Below, one piece after another: positions 1 through 10,060 of a stretch of DNA of 38,386 nucleotides. The stretch is taken from the NCBI GenBank assembly GCA_015680685.1, contig MNCI01023875.1, positions 40,099-78,484 of the forward strand. Direction: 5' to 3'. The position numbers were made by a program, and so were the translations under genes. The stretch is from Gnetum montanum (Eukaryota > Streptophyta > Gnetopsida > Gnetales > Gnetaceae). How positions within the stretch are numbered: the stretch's first letter is position 1; the number at the start of each line of letters is the position of its first letter. The notes beneath the pieces were generated by a model. It did no database searches. It was not told where the DNA came from and saw only the letters and a list, made by a program, of their open reading frames with translations.

Positions 1-160
1 AACTTAAATAAACAAAACACACACATTGAATTTAACATGGTTCACCAACTTGGATAATCCACACATGGAGGGTAGATCACAAGCACACCTCTAGACTTGG
101 TTTCTCTTAAAATGTGGTTGAAGGATCCACACCTTGTATAGTCGTCAAGCCTGGCTTCGA

Positions 161-330
161 AGTGTTGTACCACAGCACCAATCACTCAACCCTGCAAGGT
201 TCCATCTGGCTTGGAAAAGTGATTTCAAGGCTTTCATAACCTTTAGAATCTTGAGCTCTGCACTAGAGTGTTGTACCATAACACTAATAACTCAATCTCG
301 TAGGATCTTGACAAGCTCAAAGAACTCAAC
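161..330. repeat. about 106-bp imperfect tandem duplication inside the copia LTR
   Basis: The segment starting AGTGTTGTAC at 161 recurs at 267. Each is followed by an ACTCAACCC or ACTCAATCT block and then a GCAAGG or GTAGGATC block. A third, partial ACTCAACCCCGC occurs near 327. The related LTR piece at 32.9 kb carries the same duplication (AGTGTTTCAT near 32967, AGTGTTTTGA at 33071), so the duplication predates the split of the two copies. Confidence 0.7.
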
Positions 331-590
331 CCCGCAGGGCAACAAGAACAAGAATTACAAGGAAAGCTTCCAATTCATTTTGTTGATGCTTGTACAATTA
401 GGTACAACACACTTCAGAATCACAAAATGATAAGACAATGAAGAGCAACAAAGAATTCAATGACTACAAATGATTGTACAATGAATATAACAATGCTTGT
501 ACTTTTCCCAATGCACATCAATTCTTCTTATAGTTGCCATGTTGCTAAAGCTTTCTCAAAACTCATGCAATAACTAGTTAATAGTCATGG

Positions 591-862
591 AAGACATCTT
601 TCCCAAGTTTGATACATCTCTCATGTAATTCACCTTCAATTTGGGAAAGATGTCTTTATTTCCTAAAAGATGTCTTTATGAAGTCTCCATCCTATATGAT
701 GTATTTACTCAATGGAAGACATCTTTCTATATTTGGTCTACATTCAATAAAGATGTCTTTGCCTCGTGAAAGACATCTTTGGCTAGGAAAAGACATCTTG
801 CTATTTTTGAAGATGTCTTTCTGAATTTTCTCTAAGTTCACCCCAAATCTACCAAGATGTCT
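591..862. repeat. cluster of AAGATGTCTT / AAGACATCTT motifs in both orientations
   Basis: The 10-mer AAGACATCTT or its complement AAGATGTCTT occurs at 591, 647, 667, 716, 750, 770, 790 and 810, with a 9-base match at 854. Spacing is irregular, at about 20 to 60 bp. Neighbouring copies face both ways, so many pairs can form short hairpins. The cluster lies in the U3-side half of the minus-strand LTR, where repeated promoter or enhancer elements are common in plant LTRs. A regulatory role is inference only. Confidence 0.75.
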
Positions 863-1040
863 ACTACATCCTAAAGATTTCTTTCTTCATCTTCCTTTGC
901 ATGATGAATCCTTTGTTTCTTATTCATAGCCTTGCCTAATCCAAGTTCTTTTCCTGTGAGCATAACAATCACACAGATAAGCAAACAAACTTGTTTTTCA
1001 TTTTTCTTAATGTTTTGACATACCAAAACCATAACGTCCA

Positions 1041-1058
1041 CAATCTCCCCCTTTTTGG
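1041..1058 (-). promoter_or_regulatory. polypurine tract (plus-strand primer site) of the copia element
   Basis: On the minus strand the sequence reads CCAAAAAGGGGGAGATTG. It closely resembles the purine tract that primes plus-strand DNA synthesis just upstream of the 3' LTR in plant copia elements. It sets the orientation of the element and the LTR boundary at 1042. Confidence 0.75.
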
Positions 1059-1060
1059 TA

Positions 1061-1989
1061 ATGTCTAAAACTTAAGAAAATGATGGATTAGTTTGCAATG
1101 TGTAACTTAGGTACCTTGTCTCATTGGCAGTTACACTTGGCTAGGTTGTGATTATGGTGAATTGATTCCAATAGCATTAGCAAGAAGGTTGAAAAATGGA
1201 GTGAAATGGATTAGCGGTCCATTATTAAATTCTAAAAATCACAAATGCGAAGAAATTCTAAAAATTCACAACAACAAGAAAAGAGAATTTCACTGAAAAA
1301 CATTGTGAAGATGCACACAATTAGATGTCATTGATGAGGTATCCAAAAGGATATAATTGTGAGAATGTGTATGCATAAGAAACTTAACTAACCCAACTAA
1401 AAGGTATGCAAGTGGATCCTCTCCAAAGTAGGCATATGTCCTTATTGTTCTTACATATCCTTAAACCAAGGAGTCCACAGGCCTCATGGGTGATTAATGG
1501 TCATGGAAACTTAAGTACAAAAACTTTGAAGAAACTACCTAAGAATTTTGACACATCAAAGTAAGACATTGAACAAGGACATGAACACTCACATTGAGGT
1601 GAGACATGGAAAACATAGGTGGATGAGAAAGAAAAATTGGAATGGAGTTCTTCATTAAGGCCACATGAAGTCCCTTGTGAATGTTGTGGTTAAATGACCT
1701 AATAAGATTCATCCTTAGTTTAGATTAAAAAAAAGCACATTCAGTGACTTCGCATCATCACTCTAAGATTGGTATACCCCCTTGAGACATAAGAGTGCTC
1801 CCACAGAATAATCAATGTTCCTTATTTAAGAAGAAAAGAGAAGTAGAAAGTGAGAAAGGGCCTTAGTTAGATGGAACTTTCATGCATGGGTAACATATTT
1901 TTCTAGTTTCATAACCAGTGCTTGTAGCTCGTTTATTTTGTCAAAGGGGTGTGATTTGAATCCCCATCATTTTCAGGTTTTTTTTAAAA
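1061..1989. other. no recognisable coding sequence; probable internal 3' region of the copia element
   Basis: About 930 bases without a convincing frame on either strand. Position implies that the part next to 1060 is the 3' untranslated end of the minus-strand copia element. The boundary with the plus-strand Ty3 accessory ORF (from about 1990) is not visible. A short tRNA-like patch near 1893-1965 was considered and rejected. Confidence 0.4.
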
Positions 1990-4490
1990 TGGGAACCACA
2001 CCATGAAAATCCAAAATAAGCAAACCCTAAGGTACATGGGAGTGGATCTGGTGATGATATGGGGTAGATCGTAAGGAGTTCAACACCTTAACCACTGCTG
2101 AGAGGGTATATTCCAAGATTGCATCTTACCATCTAAACCCAACGATAAGACCCAATAAAATCATGGCCTTCTCCACTCATGCCTGTGCCACCTTGAGTGG
2201 AAAATTTCCAATGAGTCTTCCATAGATGATATTCTTGGACATTGAAAAGAGGTTCATTGAAAGCAAACATCGAAGACAAGCTCTCCCTTTCCCCTGCCTA
2301 ATCAAAAAATTATGCAAATGGGCAAGGATAACACACTATGCCAATGATACAGTCTGACATGCCCTAATTACCTCATGGCATGAAATGATGAAAGATAGGA
2401 CTCCTGCCTCTACGTAGATAGAGGAAGAGCAGCAACCACCTCTACCACCTATGCAAACAACAAGGTCAGGTTTGCAAACTATTGCAGAACACTTCCACGA
2501 AATCCAACAATCATTCTTGAGCTAGTAAGAGCAATCTGGCAGGATTGGTGAAGGGGAAGACCCTTTAGTTTATCACCATGCAATGAGCCACCTCGAGCAA
2601 GTGGCTCGATCAGTTAGTTTGTTAGAAAGAGCAGGGTCGATGTTCTCCACTGCTTGAACATAAGTGTAAGAAAGAATAGATCCTAGCATTCAAGAGGTAA
2701 TAGTATCAACCCAACAACTATTTTCTAAAATTTCAGGGAATGCTGCTACCTTCTCAATACACTTGGAGGATGGTGAAGGGGCGACAGTCCTGGTGATGCA
2801 GCACAAGAACAGGAGATTGCAGCCAAAGTGGTTGTTGATACAATTCCTACAGTTCTCAATGCACCGACAATGCTTGTACTAGATGTGCATGGGCTTCAAG
2901 ATGTACAGGCATCCACCAAAACTTCATGTAGCAGGATTGATGCAGCACAACACAAAGAACTATTGGACCGACTAGTGAGAATCAGGCAACCACTCCAGAT
3001 GTCTTTGATCTTCTGGATAACATCACTACAACCTAGTGGGAGCTGCTATCGGCAAGAGGTAAGAGCCTCATTTTGGAAGGAGAACTTAAAGTTACTTAAG
3101 CCACTTGTTAATGCTTGGCAACGGAAATCACATAGTTAAGAGCCCAACTTGCCGATGTAGCTCTTCTCAACTGTGAGCTCACCAGAGATGAAGCTTTTCA
3201 ATAGCTTCAGGTTAAACTTCAAATAGTTGAGGATGAGTGAGAGTCGATGATCTTTGATAAGGGCTTGGGAGATGCTCAGACATATCATTTATACAAGGAC
3301 TTAGCAAAGGTTTTCCAGGAGAACGTTAGGTTGACCATGAAGGTTCATCGCCTGTGTAATTTGGTGTTAAAAGTGAGCACATGAAAAGTTTTATTCACCA
3401 ACAGCAAGAAGAGCTAGCCAGGGTGAATGCTAATGTGAGAAGTTTGGCTGCTGAGAATCGAAATCTGTCCATGGAGGAGGTTTGAACCTTTGACAGAAAC
3501 CTGCCATCAAATTTGCCTCTTGGAAGAATGAGGCCCTAAAATTTTAGAAAGTCAAGAATCATTACAGGGACCAAGTGGGACTGCAAAAGGAAGTAAATGA
3601 GAAGCAGATCCAAGTTGCAAAGACCAAGTTGAACCAAGCACTTCAACAGCTCCAAGAAGGAGGTGAGGTATGGCAACCTATCTTTGATGAATTGAATGCC
3701 TACAATCAAGTTGAAATCTACCTCAAGGAGCTGCAGATTGAAGAAATGAGAGAATATATGGAGCTTGCCAACCTTTGCTATGAAAACTTGGTCATGCTCA
3801 TAGCTGGGAGGTTGTGGTCTAACCTAGAGAAACAAGTGGCCTCCTCGTATTCTTTATACAAGGACGAGTTCCAAGCACACAAAGCAACAAAGTAGAAATT
3901 GGAGATAGAAAATGTGGAACTCGAGGTCCTTCATACAAGTTTTGAAGGATAACTCATGGTTGCGGAGTACTTGGCCCATCGAATGAATGACTATCAACAA
4001 TTGTAGACATTAATTTGAGTGTTCAACATCGAATGAAAACAATTCACAACCTAGTTCATCAATATGAAAGAGCTCCTTCCTGCACTACCATGCCCTTGGG
4101 AGGTTCTAGTTCCAGCACACATTGGTGAAGTTGCCTAGATAGTGAATGATCCCAAAAGCAAAGAGGAAAAATGAGGATCCTTCTGGAGGCTTTTTGATTA
4201 CCTCCAGATGTTTTAGCTATTGAGGGATAGCCATCATTCGTGCCACTACCATAGCATGGGCTAGAGGCTGGTGAAGGACCATTGAAACCACTACCACTAG
4301 GGACGGTGTGATCTTCTCCGATGATTTTTGCATCTTTCTACTCAACAGAGACTCCAGGACCAGCAAGGTGTTCAATTTTATCTCTGAACACCACCATTTT
4401 TCTAAATTGTCCTTCTCTATATACTCGGGCACTTGGAGCATCATGTGTCTATGTGTGTTATGTGTGTCAAATCATGTGTGTTATAAATAA
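1990..4490 (+). pseudogene. decayed 3' accessory ORF of a Ty3-type element (transposon-protein-like N part, coiled-coil C part)
   Basis: Coding character is visible across several frames. Around 2100-2340 the frame starting ATGGCC at 2163 reads a stretch with GKFPMSLP, DIEKRF and then QALPFPCLIKKLCKW. The last motif resembles the LPFPxLIxxLC core of the 'putative plant transposon protein' domain seen in plant retroelement accessory ORFs. Downstream, 2580-2800, 3142-3380 and 3575-3895 encode Glu/Gln/Lys/Leu-rich helical sequence typical of coiled coils. The 106-residue open piece at 3575-3895 contains LNQALQQLQEGGEVW. At least two frame changes and many stops break it. It lies in sense orientation just upstream of the polypurine tract and LTR at 4521-5489, so it belongs to that element. 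No gag or pol is seen upstream. The domain assignment is from memory of the motif and moderately secure; the function is unknown. Confidence 0.5.
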
Positions 4491-4520
4491 AAGTCCATAC
4501 CTTTCAAATTGTAAGAGGAA

Positions 4521-4554
4521 CTTGAGGACGAGCTTTTACTTAGTCGTGGGGATA
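4521..4554 (+). promoter_or_regulatory. conserved 3'-end / polypurine-tract block of Y-family Ty3 element
   Basis: The block reads CTTGAGGACGAG, then CTTTTACTTAG, then TCGTGGGGATA, and runs directly into TGATGA at 4555. The same block occurs on the minus strand at 5627-5662 and 27067-27100. 'Leu-(Arg/Glu)-(Thr/Asp)-Ser/Glu-Phe' codons followed by a G-rich run are typical of the pol end or polypurine tract of plant Ty3 elements. It fixes the LTR start. Confidence 0.7.
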
Positions 4555-4593
4555 TGATGAAGTGTTTAATGGTCCCTACATCTACTAGGCTAT

Positions 4594-4669
4594 GTATACA
4601 GGGTCCCGTATATGCAGCCACATCGACATAGTCCTGTATACATAGCCCCGTATATGCGGCCCCATCGAT
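4594..4669. repeat. two-copy 42-bp tandem repeat in U3, GC-rich
   Basis: GTATACA, then CCGTATATGC, then GCC.CATCGA occurs at 4594-4626 and again at 4636-4669. The composition (CG-rich with GTATAC and ATCGAT palindromes) differs sharply from the AT-rich surroundings. It occupies the U3 position that GATATC arrays occupy in the other copies of the family. Confidence 0.7.
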
Positions 4670-4721
4670 GCATCCTTCCATGCGTCGACATGGCCCCATT
4701 TACGTGGCACCTATTTCGGCC

Positions 4722-4729
4722 AATAAATA
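4722..4729 (+). promoter_or_regulatory. putative LTR TATA box
   Basis: AATAAATA about 167 bp inside the LTR, right after the U3 tandem repeat. The equivalent place in the other Y-family LTRs has TATAAATA, so this is a plausible, slightly weak, promoter element. Confidence 0.45.
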
Positions 4730-5489
4730 AGTGGCCTCCCACCACTCTTAGGTACTTTTTTGTTATTTTTAGTGAAGCTCTTGCAATTTGTTTATGCAAG
4801 AGTTAGAATATTTTCCAAGTGCCTGCAGTAGGTGTAAGAAAGGTATCCGACTCTTTATTTGATTGCTGATGTACCTAAGCCCATTAGCGTGAATGATAAT
4901 AAAGATGAGCTTTTCAAGCATTCCTTGCAACAATTGGACTTAGCCATTTCTATGCATTTATAGTTTAATATTTATATTCTTTAATCTTTCATTTGAGTTT
5001 ATGTTATTATTATTGTAATTGCTCTTGCTCTCTTATAGTTCGTAGAAGCCATAAGTATGACTATCTTGAACGTGAAACCCAACGCTTGGTAACCCAGCGA
5101 TGCTTAATGCCTAGTAGCCTAGTAGCGGTTAGCGGATGTTTAGGACATGCAGAGAATATGGGATTCGATACTTATGCTAGGAATAGTTAAGACATAGATT
5201 AGGATAATTATAGATTATATACTATTGCATTCCTTACCTTCCATACCTTAATTAGATGCCAAAGATAAAGTAAAAAATCCATAAAAATCAATTGTCTCAA
5301 TCTCACTTAACCATTACCCCTAGATACTCACAAGTGAGGTTGAGAAGACAACAACCATTCTAACAAAGGGTTTTGCTGGTTAGAGGTCTAGTGTATGTTA
5401 AGTGCTTACAATCTATGGAATTCGACCAAGTTGCATGTGAACGCCCATGATTTGCATGGTTGGGCTTAGGGGTACCTAGCCGCTCATCA

Positions 5490-5626
5490 ACTACTCACTC
5501 TACGTTGTCATAAATGTGGTAGGCAGTACATGCATATATATAGGTAGATACAAACATTACATTGATGCATCTTCCCACACAACAATTGAGATGTGTCATT
5601 GTAGCCCAAGAAATGATGGTTCATCA
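5490..5626 (-). mobile_element. start of a minus-strand LTR (truncated U3 piece)
   Basis: Reading the minus strand from 5626, TGATGAACC follows a polypurine block, as in the Y family. After about 85 bp a TATATATATGCA (plus 5531-5542) could be a TATA box. The piece is cut at 5490 by the end of the plus-strand LTR, so two LTRs meet tail to tail. Sequence between the TGATGA start and the TATA is unlike the other U3 regions. Confidence 0.45.
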
Positions 5627-5662
5627 TACCCCCATGATTAACTGAAAACTTATCCTTGAGTG
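5627..5662 (-). promoter_or_regulatory. polypurine-tract block of a minus-strand Y-like element
   Basis: On the minus strand: CTCAAGGATAAG, TTTTCAGTTAATC, ATGGGGGTA, then TGATGA. This matches the blocks at 4521-4554 (plus) and 27067-27100 (minus) with scattered differences. Confidence 0.65.
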
Positions 5663-6389
5663 AAAAAAATGAGGATTGAGGTTCTTACAAGACTTGGGAA
5701 GGTTTGGAATTATAGACTGACTCAAAAACTGACTCTAAGTGCCTAATTTTATGAAATTACAACATTTATAAAATGGGATGTTCATAAAAATAAAATTGAA
5801 TACCCTTAAAAAATTCTGACAACTGGACTCCTTTTATGATCAAAGATAAAGAGAAGATCAATTAATGCCAAGAGTTGAAGGTTACTAGGGTGTTGAAGGA
5901 CCTTCCCTAGCCTTCATTATCCATGGTAATGAGATTCTTTTAGTTTTCTAGCTTGTTTCAATTTTATTTCTTAAAACCTCATTTTCAAGTCCTGTTTACA
6001 ATCTTATGTTGATGGTCCTTACCTTAGCTCTAGCTTTGACAAGGATGATTTTTTAAAATTAAATATATCATTCTATTTCAAATTTATTTCCTAAAATTTT
6101 TGTATTTACTATTTTATTTTTGATTTTATACCTATTGCAATTTTAGTTTTTCTTTTAAAAATAAAAATCAAAAAAATATAGTATTTAAATATTTTTCTAT
6201 TTTATTTAATTTTATAGTTTTCTAGCATTTATATTTCAAAGTCTTTTATTTTATGAGTAAGATCTTCCATAGATCATCCCAACAAAGATCATTCACTCCT
6301 ACCCCTAATCGACCAACAACCCATCATTTCACTTTAAGGAGACAACGAGCCTCACGTTTCCCAAACTCTATCCCTAAAAGAATTTGAAC
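5663..6389. other. AT-rich non-coding stretch, possibly leader of element E2
   Basis: No credible frame on either strand. From about 6040 to 6260 the plus strand is a run of T-rich sequence (ATTTTATTTTT and similar) of the sort seen in leaders between primer-binding site and gag of large plant Ty3 elements. No LTR end or primer-binding site for E2 could be identified. The 5663-5880 part may be internal sequence of the minus-strand element whose polypurine block is at 5627. Confidence 0.35.
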
Positions 6390-6393
6390 TAAG

Positions 6394-7872
6394 ATGGTAG
6401 CTAATCCCCCCTATCCTATTGGTTAGCAACCCCTTTAAGTTCACAAATTATCACAATATTCCAAAGCCATCAAAATGTTAATTTTTTCTTTGATCTTATA
6501 ACCCCAAACAGTAATGCAAGACAACATGTAGAATGCTTTGAGGCTTTGTTAGGTATCTATAATGTCATTGAAAATGACATAGGTTGTAGAGTCTTTGTCA
6601 CAACCTTTAGAAGTAAAGCCACACAATGGTTTTTTATGCTCCATCACACCTTTATAAATTCATGGAAAGGTTTTAAAAATAAGTTCTTACTCTAATTTGA
6701 CAAGTTCACTAGTCCTCCTTTAGCCTCAATAATTTTACAAATGTGAGAAAACTACATAGGAAAACATTTGTGATTACAACCTAATATTTCTCCATCAACT
6801 TGCCTATGTACCAAATGAGATGTATCTTCAACTTGATGGTATCCTCAACTTTTACCTCTTCACCATTGACCCATTCTTTTCCTATGCAATTAAATCTAAT
6901 CCCAACATAATAGACTTGCAAGGAGTAATGGCTAAAGTTGTTGAGCTAAAAGAAATTATCTTAATGAATAGCATCCAAACTCAATTTGGGATGATGAGTA
7001 TTAGTTTTCCTATTATAGTCTACCCCTTTACCATCACAAGATTTCCCAATGAATAACACTTTGTTTCAAAATCCTACTCCCCTTCAAATAACTCAACCTA
7101 CAAACAATTATTTTCAAAGTCCAACATCATCTTCATTTTTACCATCTAATAATAGTTTAAATGATGATCAATCAAAGCCTTAATCCAATCCATCATAAAT
7201 CCAAATGGGATATATAATGGATCTACAACTCAAATTGAAAATCAAATGACCCAAATATTAACTTCACCTCAAAATATTTCCTATAGAATATGAAAAAATA
7301 AGCACTTCAATCAATGATGATTATTATCACCTTTATAATACTAAGAAACACTCTAAAAAAAACTTATCTGTAATTTTTAGCATTATATGATGATAATGCT
7401 TATAATAAAAAAAAATGCAAAAACCCCAATTATGATCCTTAACATACCTCATGAGAAAGAAAATGAAGTAGTTACCTCATTTGAACAAGTCATGGTAAGT
7501 GATCCCAACCCACATAACACTTGTTACCATAGACTTAGCAATGTTATGAATACTAATAAACAACAAACTAGGAATAGCTCTTATACTCCTCCCAACATAA
7601 GATTTCCTAATCAAAATAACACAAATAATCAAGTGGGACCTTCCCATATAAATGTTCCACAACAATCAAACTCACCTTCTAGTAGAAGTCCACCTCAACA
7701 TGAATCTAAAGATGAACATAAAGCTTATGATCTAGTTGAGGATTTGAAAAGAGTTAGAGCAAACATTTTAATTTATGATCTCTTACATTTTAATGAAGTG
7801 AAGAATGTGATCCAAAAGATAGTTCCAACACCTAAAACCAATAAAGAAAAATCTTCAATAGTTAAAAGATAA
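6394..7872 (+). pseudogene. Ty3/gypsy gag relic (element E2)
   Basis: Capsid-like coding sequence is recognisable across frames. Around 6510-6690 it reads HVECFEALLGIYNVIEND, then a CRVFVTTFRSKATQWFF stretch, then INSWKGFKNKF, the pattern of plant Ty3 capsids. The open piece 6820-7056 continues it (MYLQLDGILNFYLFTIDP). The open piece 7387-7872 (161 residues) is Asn/Pro/Ser-rich and ends with YDLVEDLKRVRANILIYDLL, the conserved spacer before protease in these elements. At least two frameshifts and several stops are present. The chosen start, ATGGTAGCTAATCC at 6394, is a guess. Gag would form the virus-like particle of the element. No CCHC knuckle was found. Confidence 0.7.
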
Positions 7873-7939
7873 GTTCATTTTTGTAGAAAGTCCTAATGCT
7901 TTATCAATACAAAATTCAAGTAATTCCATGTTAAACAAG

Positions 7940-8598
7940 AAAGACCAACCTCATTTCTTAACAACTTTGATTATTTTAGGAAATAATGTTCATAACTGCT
8001 TATGGATTCTGGTGTAATTGTTAGTGTCATGCCAATAGAGGTGTGAATAATTTTAGGAGCACAAATGCTACCACAAGCAAGAAGTGTGATACAACTTGAT
8101 GGATTAAATGTACTTAAGGTAGGATCATTAAAAGGAGTGAAAATGCAACTTAAACAATACCCTACTTTCATATATTATATAGATATTTTACTAGTTGATA
8201 TGTCACCTACTTATGGTGAGCTTCTATCTAGGTCCTTTGGAGCCCATTTTGGAGGCTTCTTTAGATTGGATTTTAAAGAATTATTAATTCCTATTAAAGG
8301 AAAAACTAAATATGTCGTTATACCAAGAGAACCTTTTTATAAACAAGTGGTAACATCTTATGATCAACAAAATAAATCTTTGAGAAATCAAAATACCAAT
8401 TTTTTTGTTGAAGTTCTTGAACTTGGACTTGGTGAATATATGTTGAATGATGATGTAAGCAAAAATTTAGAAATAAACCATTTTACTTATACATATTCCA
8501 CCCAATATCATGAAGTTTTTAGAAAATATCATGACTTACACACCCAAACTAAAGAAATATCCAAAAATAGTATTTGGAAAATGTTAGCTAAATTATAA
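7940..8598 (+). pseudogene. Ty3/gypsy aspartic protease relic (element E2)
   Basis: At 7999-8037 the frame reads LMDSGVIVSVMP, the aspartic protease active-site motif (normally DSGA; here Asp 8005-8007, Ser, Gly and then Val). It is preceded by a HFLTTLIILGNNVHNC-like strand. The 177-residue frame 8065-8598 continues in another phase with QARSVIQLDGLNVLKVGSLKG, YYIDILLVDMSPTYGELLSR and a segment ending in YVVIPREPFYKQVV. These are the flap and C-terminal parts of this protease family plus the spacer to RT. The protease processes the Gag-Pol polyprotein. The Ala-to-Val change and the frameshift between motif and flap argue that it is dead. Confidence 0.75.
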
Positions 8599-8648
8599 AT
8601 AATCTAAATTCAAAACAAAGGACAATACTACCATGTTAGAATAGGGGC

Positions 8649-9640
8649 TTATTTACATGTTGATAAAAAACAAAACTTGATTAAATTATTACTGGAATTT
8701 AATGATGTTTTGGCTTGGAGTTTTGAGAAACTTAGAACTTTTAATCCATTAGTGATGACACATAGTATGCCCCTTAAGCTAGGAACCAAATCATTTAGGC
8801 AAAAGCTTAGACCTATTAACCCCAAGATTGAAACCTTGATGAAAGTAGAAATTGATAAGCTTCTAGAATCCAAGAGTATTTATCTTGTGAGACATTCAAG
8901 TTGGATATCAAACTTATTGCCCATTAGGAAATGAACTAGTGAACTAAGGTTATGCATTAATTTTTGTAACCTTAACACTTGTATTAAGGATAATTATTCA
9001 CTCCCTCTTATGGAGGAGCTGTTGCAAATTGTGAATGGTGCTCAAATGTATTAATTTTTAGATGGATATTTAGGATATAATCAAATCTTAGTTAGCAAGA
9101 AGGACCAATATAAAACTGCTTTTACAAAAAGTTGAGGAACTTTTCATTTCACCAAGATGCCCTTTTTTCTTATAAATGTTGGTTCTACCTTTCAAAGATC
9201 TATGAACAAAACATTTGAGGGACTAACAAGGAAATGCATTATCATTTATCTAGATGATTTAACCATTTTATATAAAGATCAGAATATGCACCTTCAAGAC
9301 CTTAGAAATATTTTCTTAAGGTGTGGATAGTTTGGTATCACTTTGGATGCCAAGAAATCTATTTTTGATGTTCATAGTGATACGTTTCTTGGCCATATAG
9401 TAAATAAAGAGAGAATTATGATTGATCTTGAGTTAGTTAATGCAATTTTAGAAGTACTATAGCTTTTGTCTAAAACTAATTTAAGGGCTTTCTTTGGAAA
9501 AATTAATTTTGTTACATGATTTATTTCTACCTATGCTAAATCAGTTAGACCATTGAATGATATGCTCAAGAAAGATAGTAATATGCATTGAACAAATGAA
9601 AGAAAGAACACTTTCCTTACCATTAAAGAAGTCATTATAG
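8649..9640 (+). pseudogene. Ty3/gypsy reverse transcriptase relic (element E2)
   Basis: From 8677 the sequence stays in one frame for about 1 kb, broken only by stops (8932, near 9052, 9133, near 9328, 9461, 9517, 9589). Landmarks in order are: FNDVLAWSFEKL; KLRPINPKIETLMKVEIDKL; RLCINFCNLN; FLDGYLGYNQILVSKKDQYK; KMPFFLINVGSTFQRSMN; the catalytic box IYLDD at 9244-9258; and FLGHIVNKERI in the thumb. The conserved PWGTF motif has its Trp turned into TGA (9133-9135). Y-L-D-D with GYNQI..KTAF matches plant Ty3 elements; I would place it near the Tat lineage, with modest confidence. RT copies the RNA genome into DNA in the particle. Confidence 0.88.
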
Positions 9641-10060
9641 ATGCTCCTATTTTAACTTCTCCTTGGTATGAGAATGATTTCCTTTTATATGCTTTTCTAG
9701 TGATATTGTTTTCATTGCTACCTTAACCCAAAACATAGTTGATCAAGGTGAGAGACCCATAGCTTTCATGTTCACACCTTTGAAAGATGCAAAATTAAAA
9801 TACTTGCCCATAGAGAAATAATTGTATGCTATGATAAAAGGCTTAAAGAAATTTGGCTACTATTTGTTAAATGCAAAGGTTTTTATCATTGTTCTTATCC
9901 AACCACAATTGCATTAGCTAAATTACAAGATCTAGTGGAAAAATGTGCTAAATGGGCTATGAAGTTATAAGAATTTGATATTCAATGGAAGGTAGCTAAG
10001 TTGGTAAAAGGAATTGGTCTTGCTAAGCTAATAGCCAAAGCCTCAACTTTAGAAAATTGT
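9641..10060 (+). pseudogene. Ty3/gypsy RNase H relic (element E2)
   Basis: APILTSPWYENDFLLYAF marks the start of RNase H. A frameshift near 9700 leads into DIVFIATLTQNIVDQGERPI, then FTPLKDAKLKYLPIEK and LYAMIKGLKKFGYYLL. A second shift near 9900 leads into KCAKWAMKL and EFDIQWKVAKLVKG, the C-terminal tether that follows RNase H in these elements. RNase H removes the RNA strand after first-strand synthesis. It is non-functional because of stops and shifts. Confidence 0.78.

Larger units (their letters stand above)
1..1042 (-). mobile_element. Ty1/copia-type LTR, 3' LTR of a minus-strand element (runs off window)
   Basis: Read on the minus strand, a polypurine tract is followed at 1042 by TGTGGACG, a plausible LTR start. 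The LTR then runs to the left edge, where the minus strand has a TG-rich TGTGTGTGTTTTG stretch of the kind often found near copia LTR ends. The expected terminal CA is not seen, so the end lies just outside. The plus-strand ORFs at 134-430 and 609-824 are chance frames in LTR DNA. A diverged relative of the 90-590 part recurs at 32876-33430. The LTR holds an internal duplication of about 106 bp and a cluster of AAGATGTCTT motifs (listed separately). The copia assignment rests on the polypurine tract type, since no coding domain of this element is visible. Confidence 0.7.
4555..5489 (+). mobile_element. Y-family LTR copy 1 (3' LTR, plus strand)
   Basis: The LTR starts TGATGAAG right after the polypurine tract and ends CTCATCA at 5489, giving 935 bp with near-inverted termini (TGATGA...TCATCA). 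U3 holds a 42-bp tandem repeat (4594-4669). A TATA-like AATAAATA lies at 4722-4729. R/U5 contains CGCTTGGTAACCCAGCGATG (5083-5102) and GGGGTACCTAGCCGCTCATC near the end (5469-5488). These blocks recur in the same order in the copies at 12113-18915 and 34934-35737, which supports treating the whole segment as one LTR. The accessory ORF upstream belongs to the same element. Confidence 0.65.

Noticed and set aside
134-824. Plus-strand ORFs of 98 and 71 codons
   Set aside because: They lie in a copia LTR read on the wrong strand and consist partly of repeat motifs.
1893-1965. tRNA-like or SINE promoter patch (TAGCTCG and GATTTGAATCC, resembling A and B boxes)
   Set aside because: The two boxes are too close (about 27 bp), the cloverleaf stems do not pair, and there is no tail or target duplication.
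4217-4799. Minus-strand ORFs over the end of the accessory ORF and the U3 repeat
   Set aside because: They mirror coding or repeat sequence on the plus strand; the apparent Gly/Tyr pattern comes from the 42-bp repeat.
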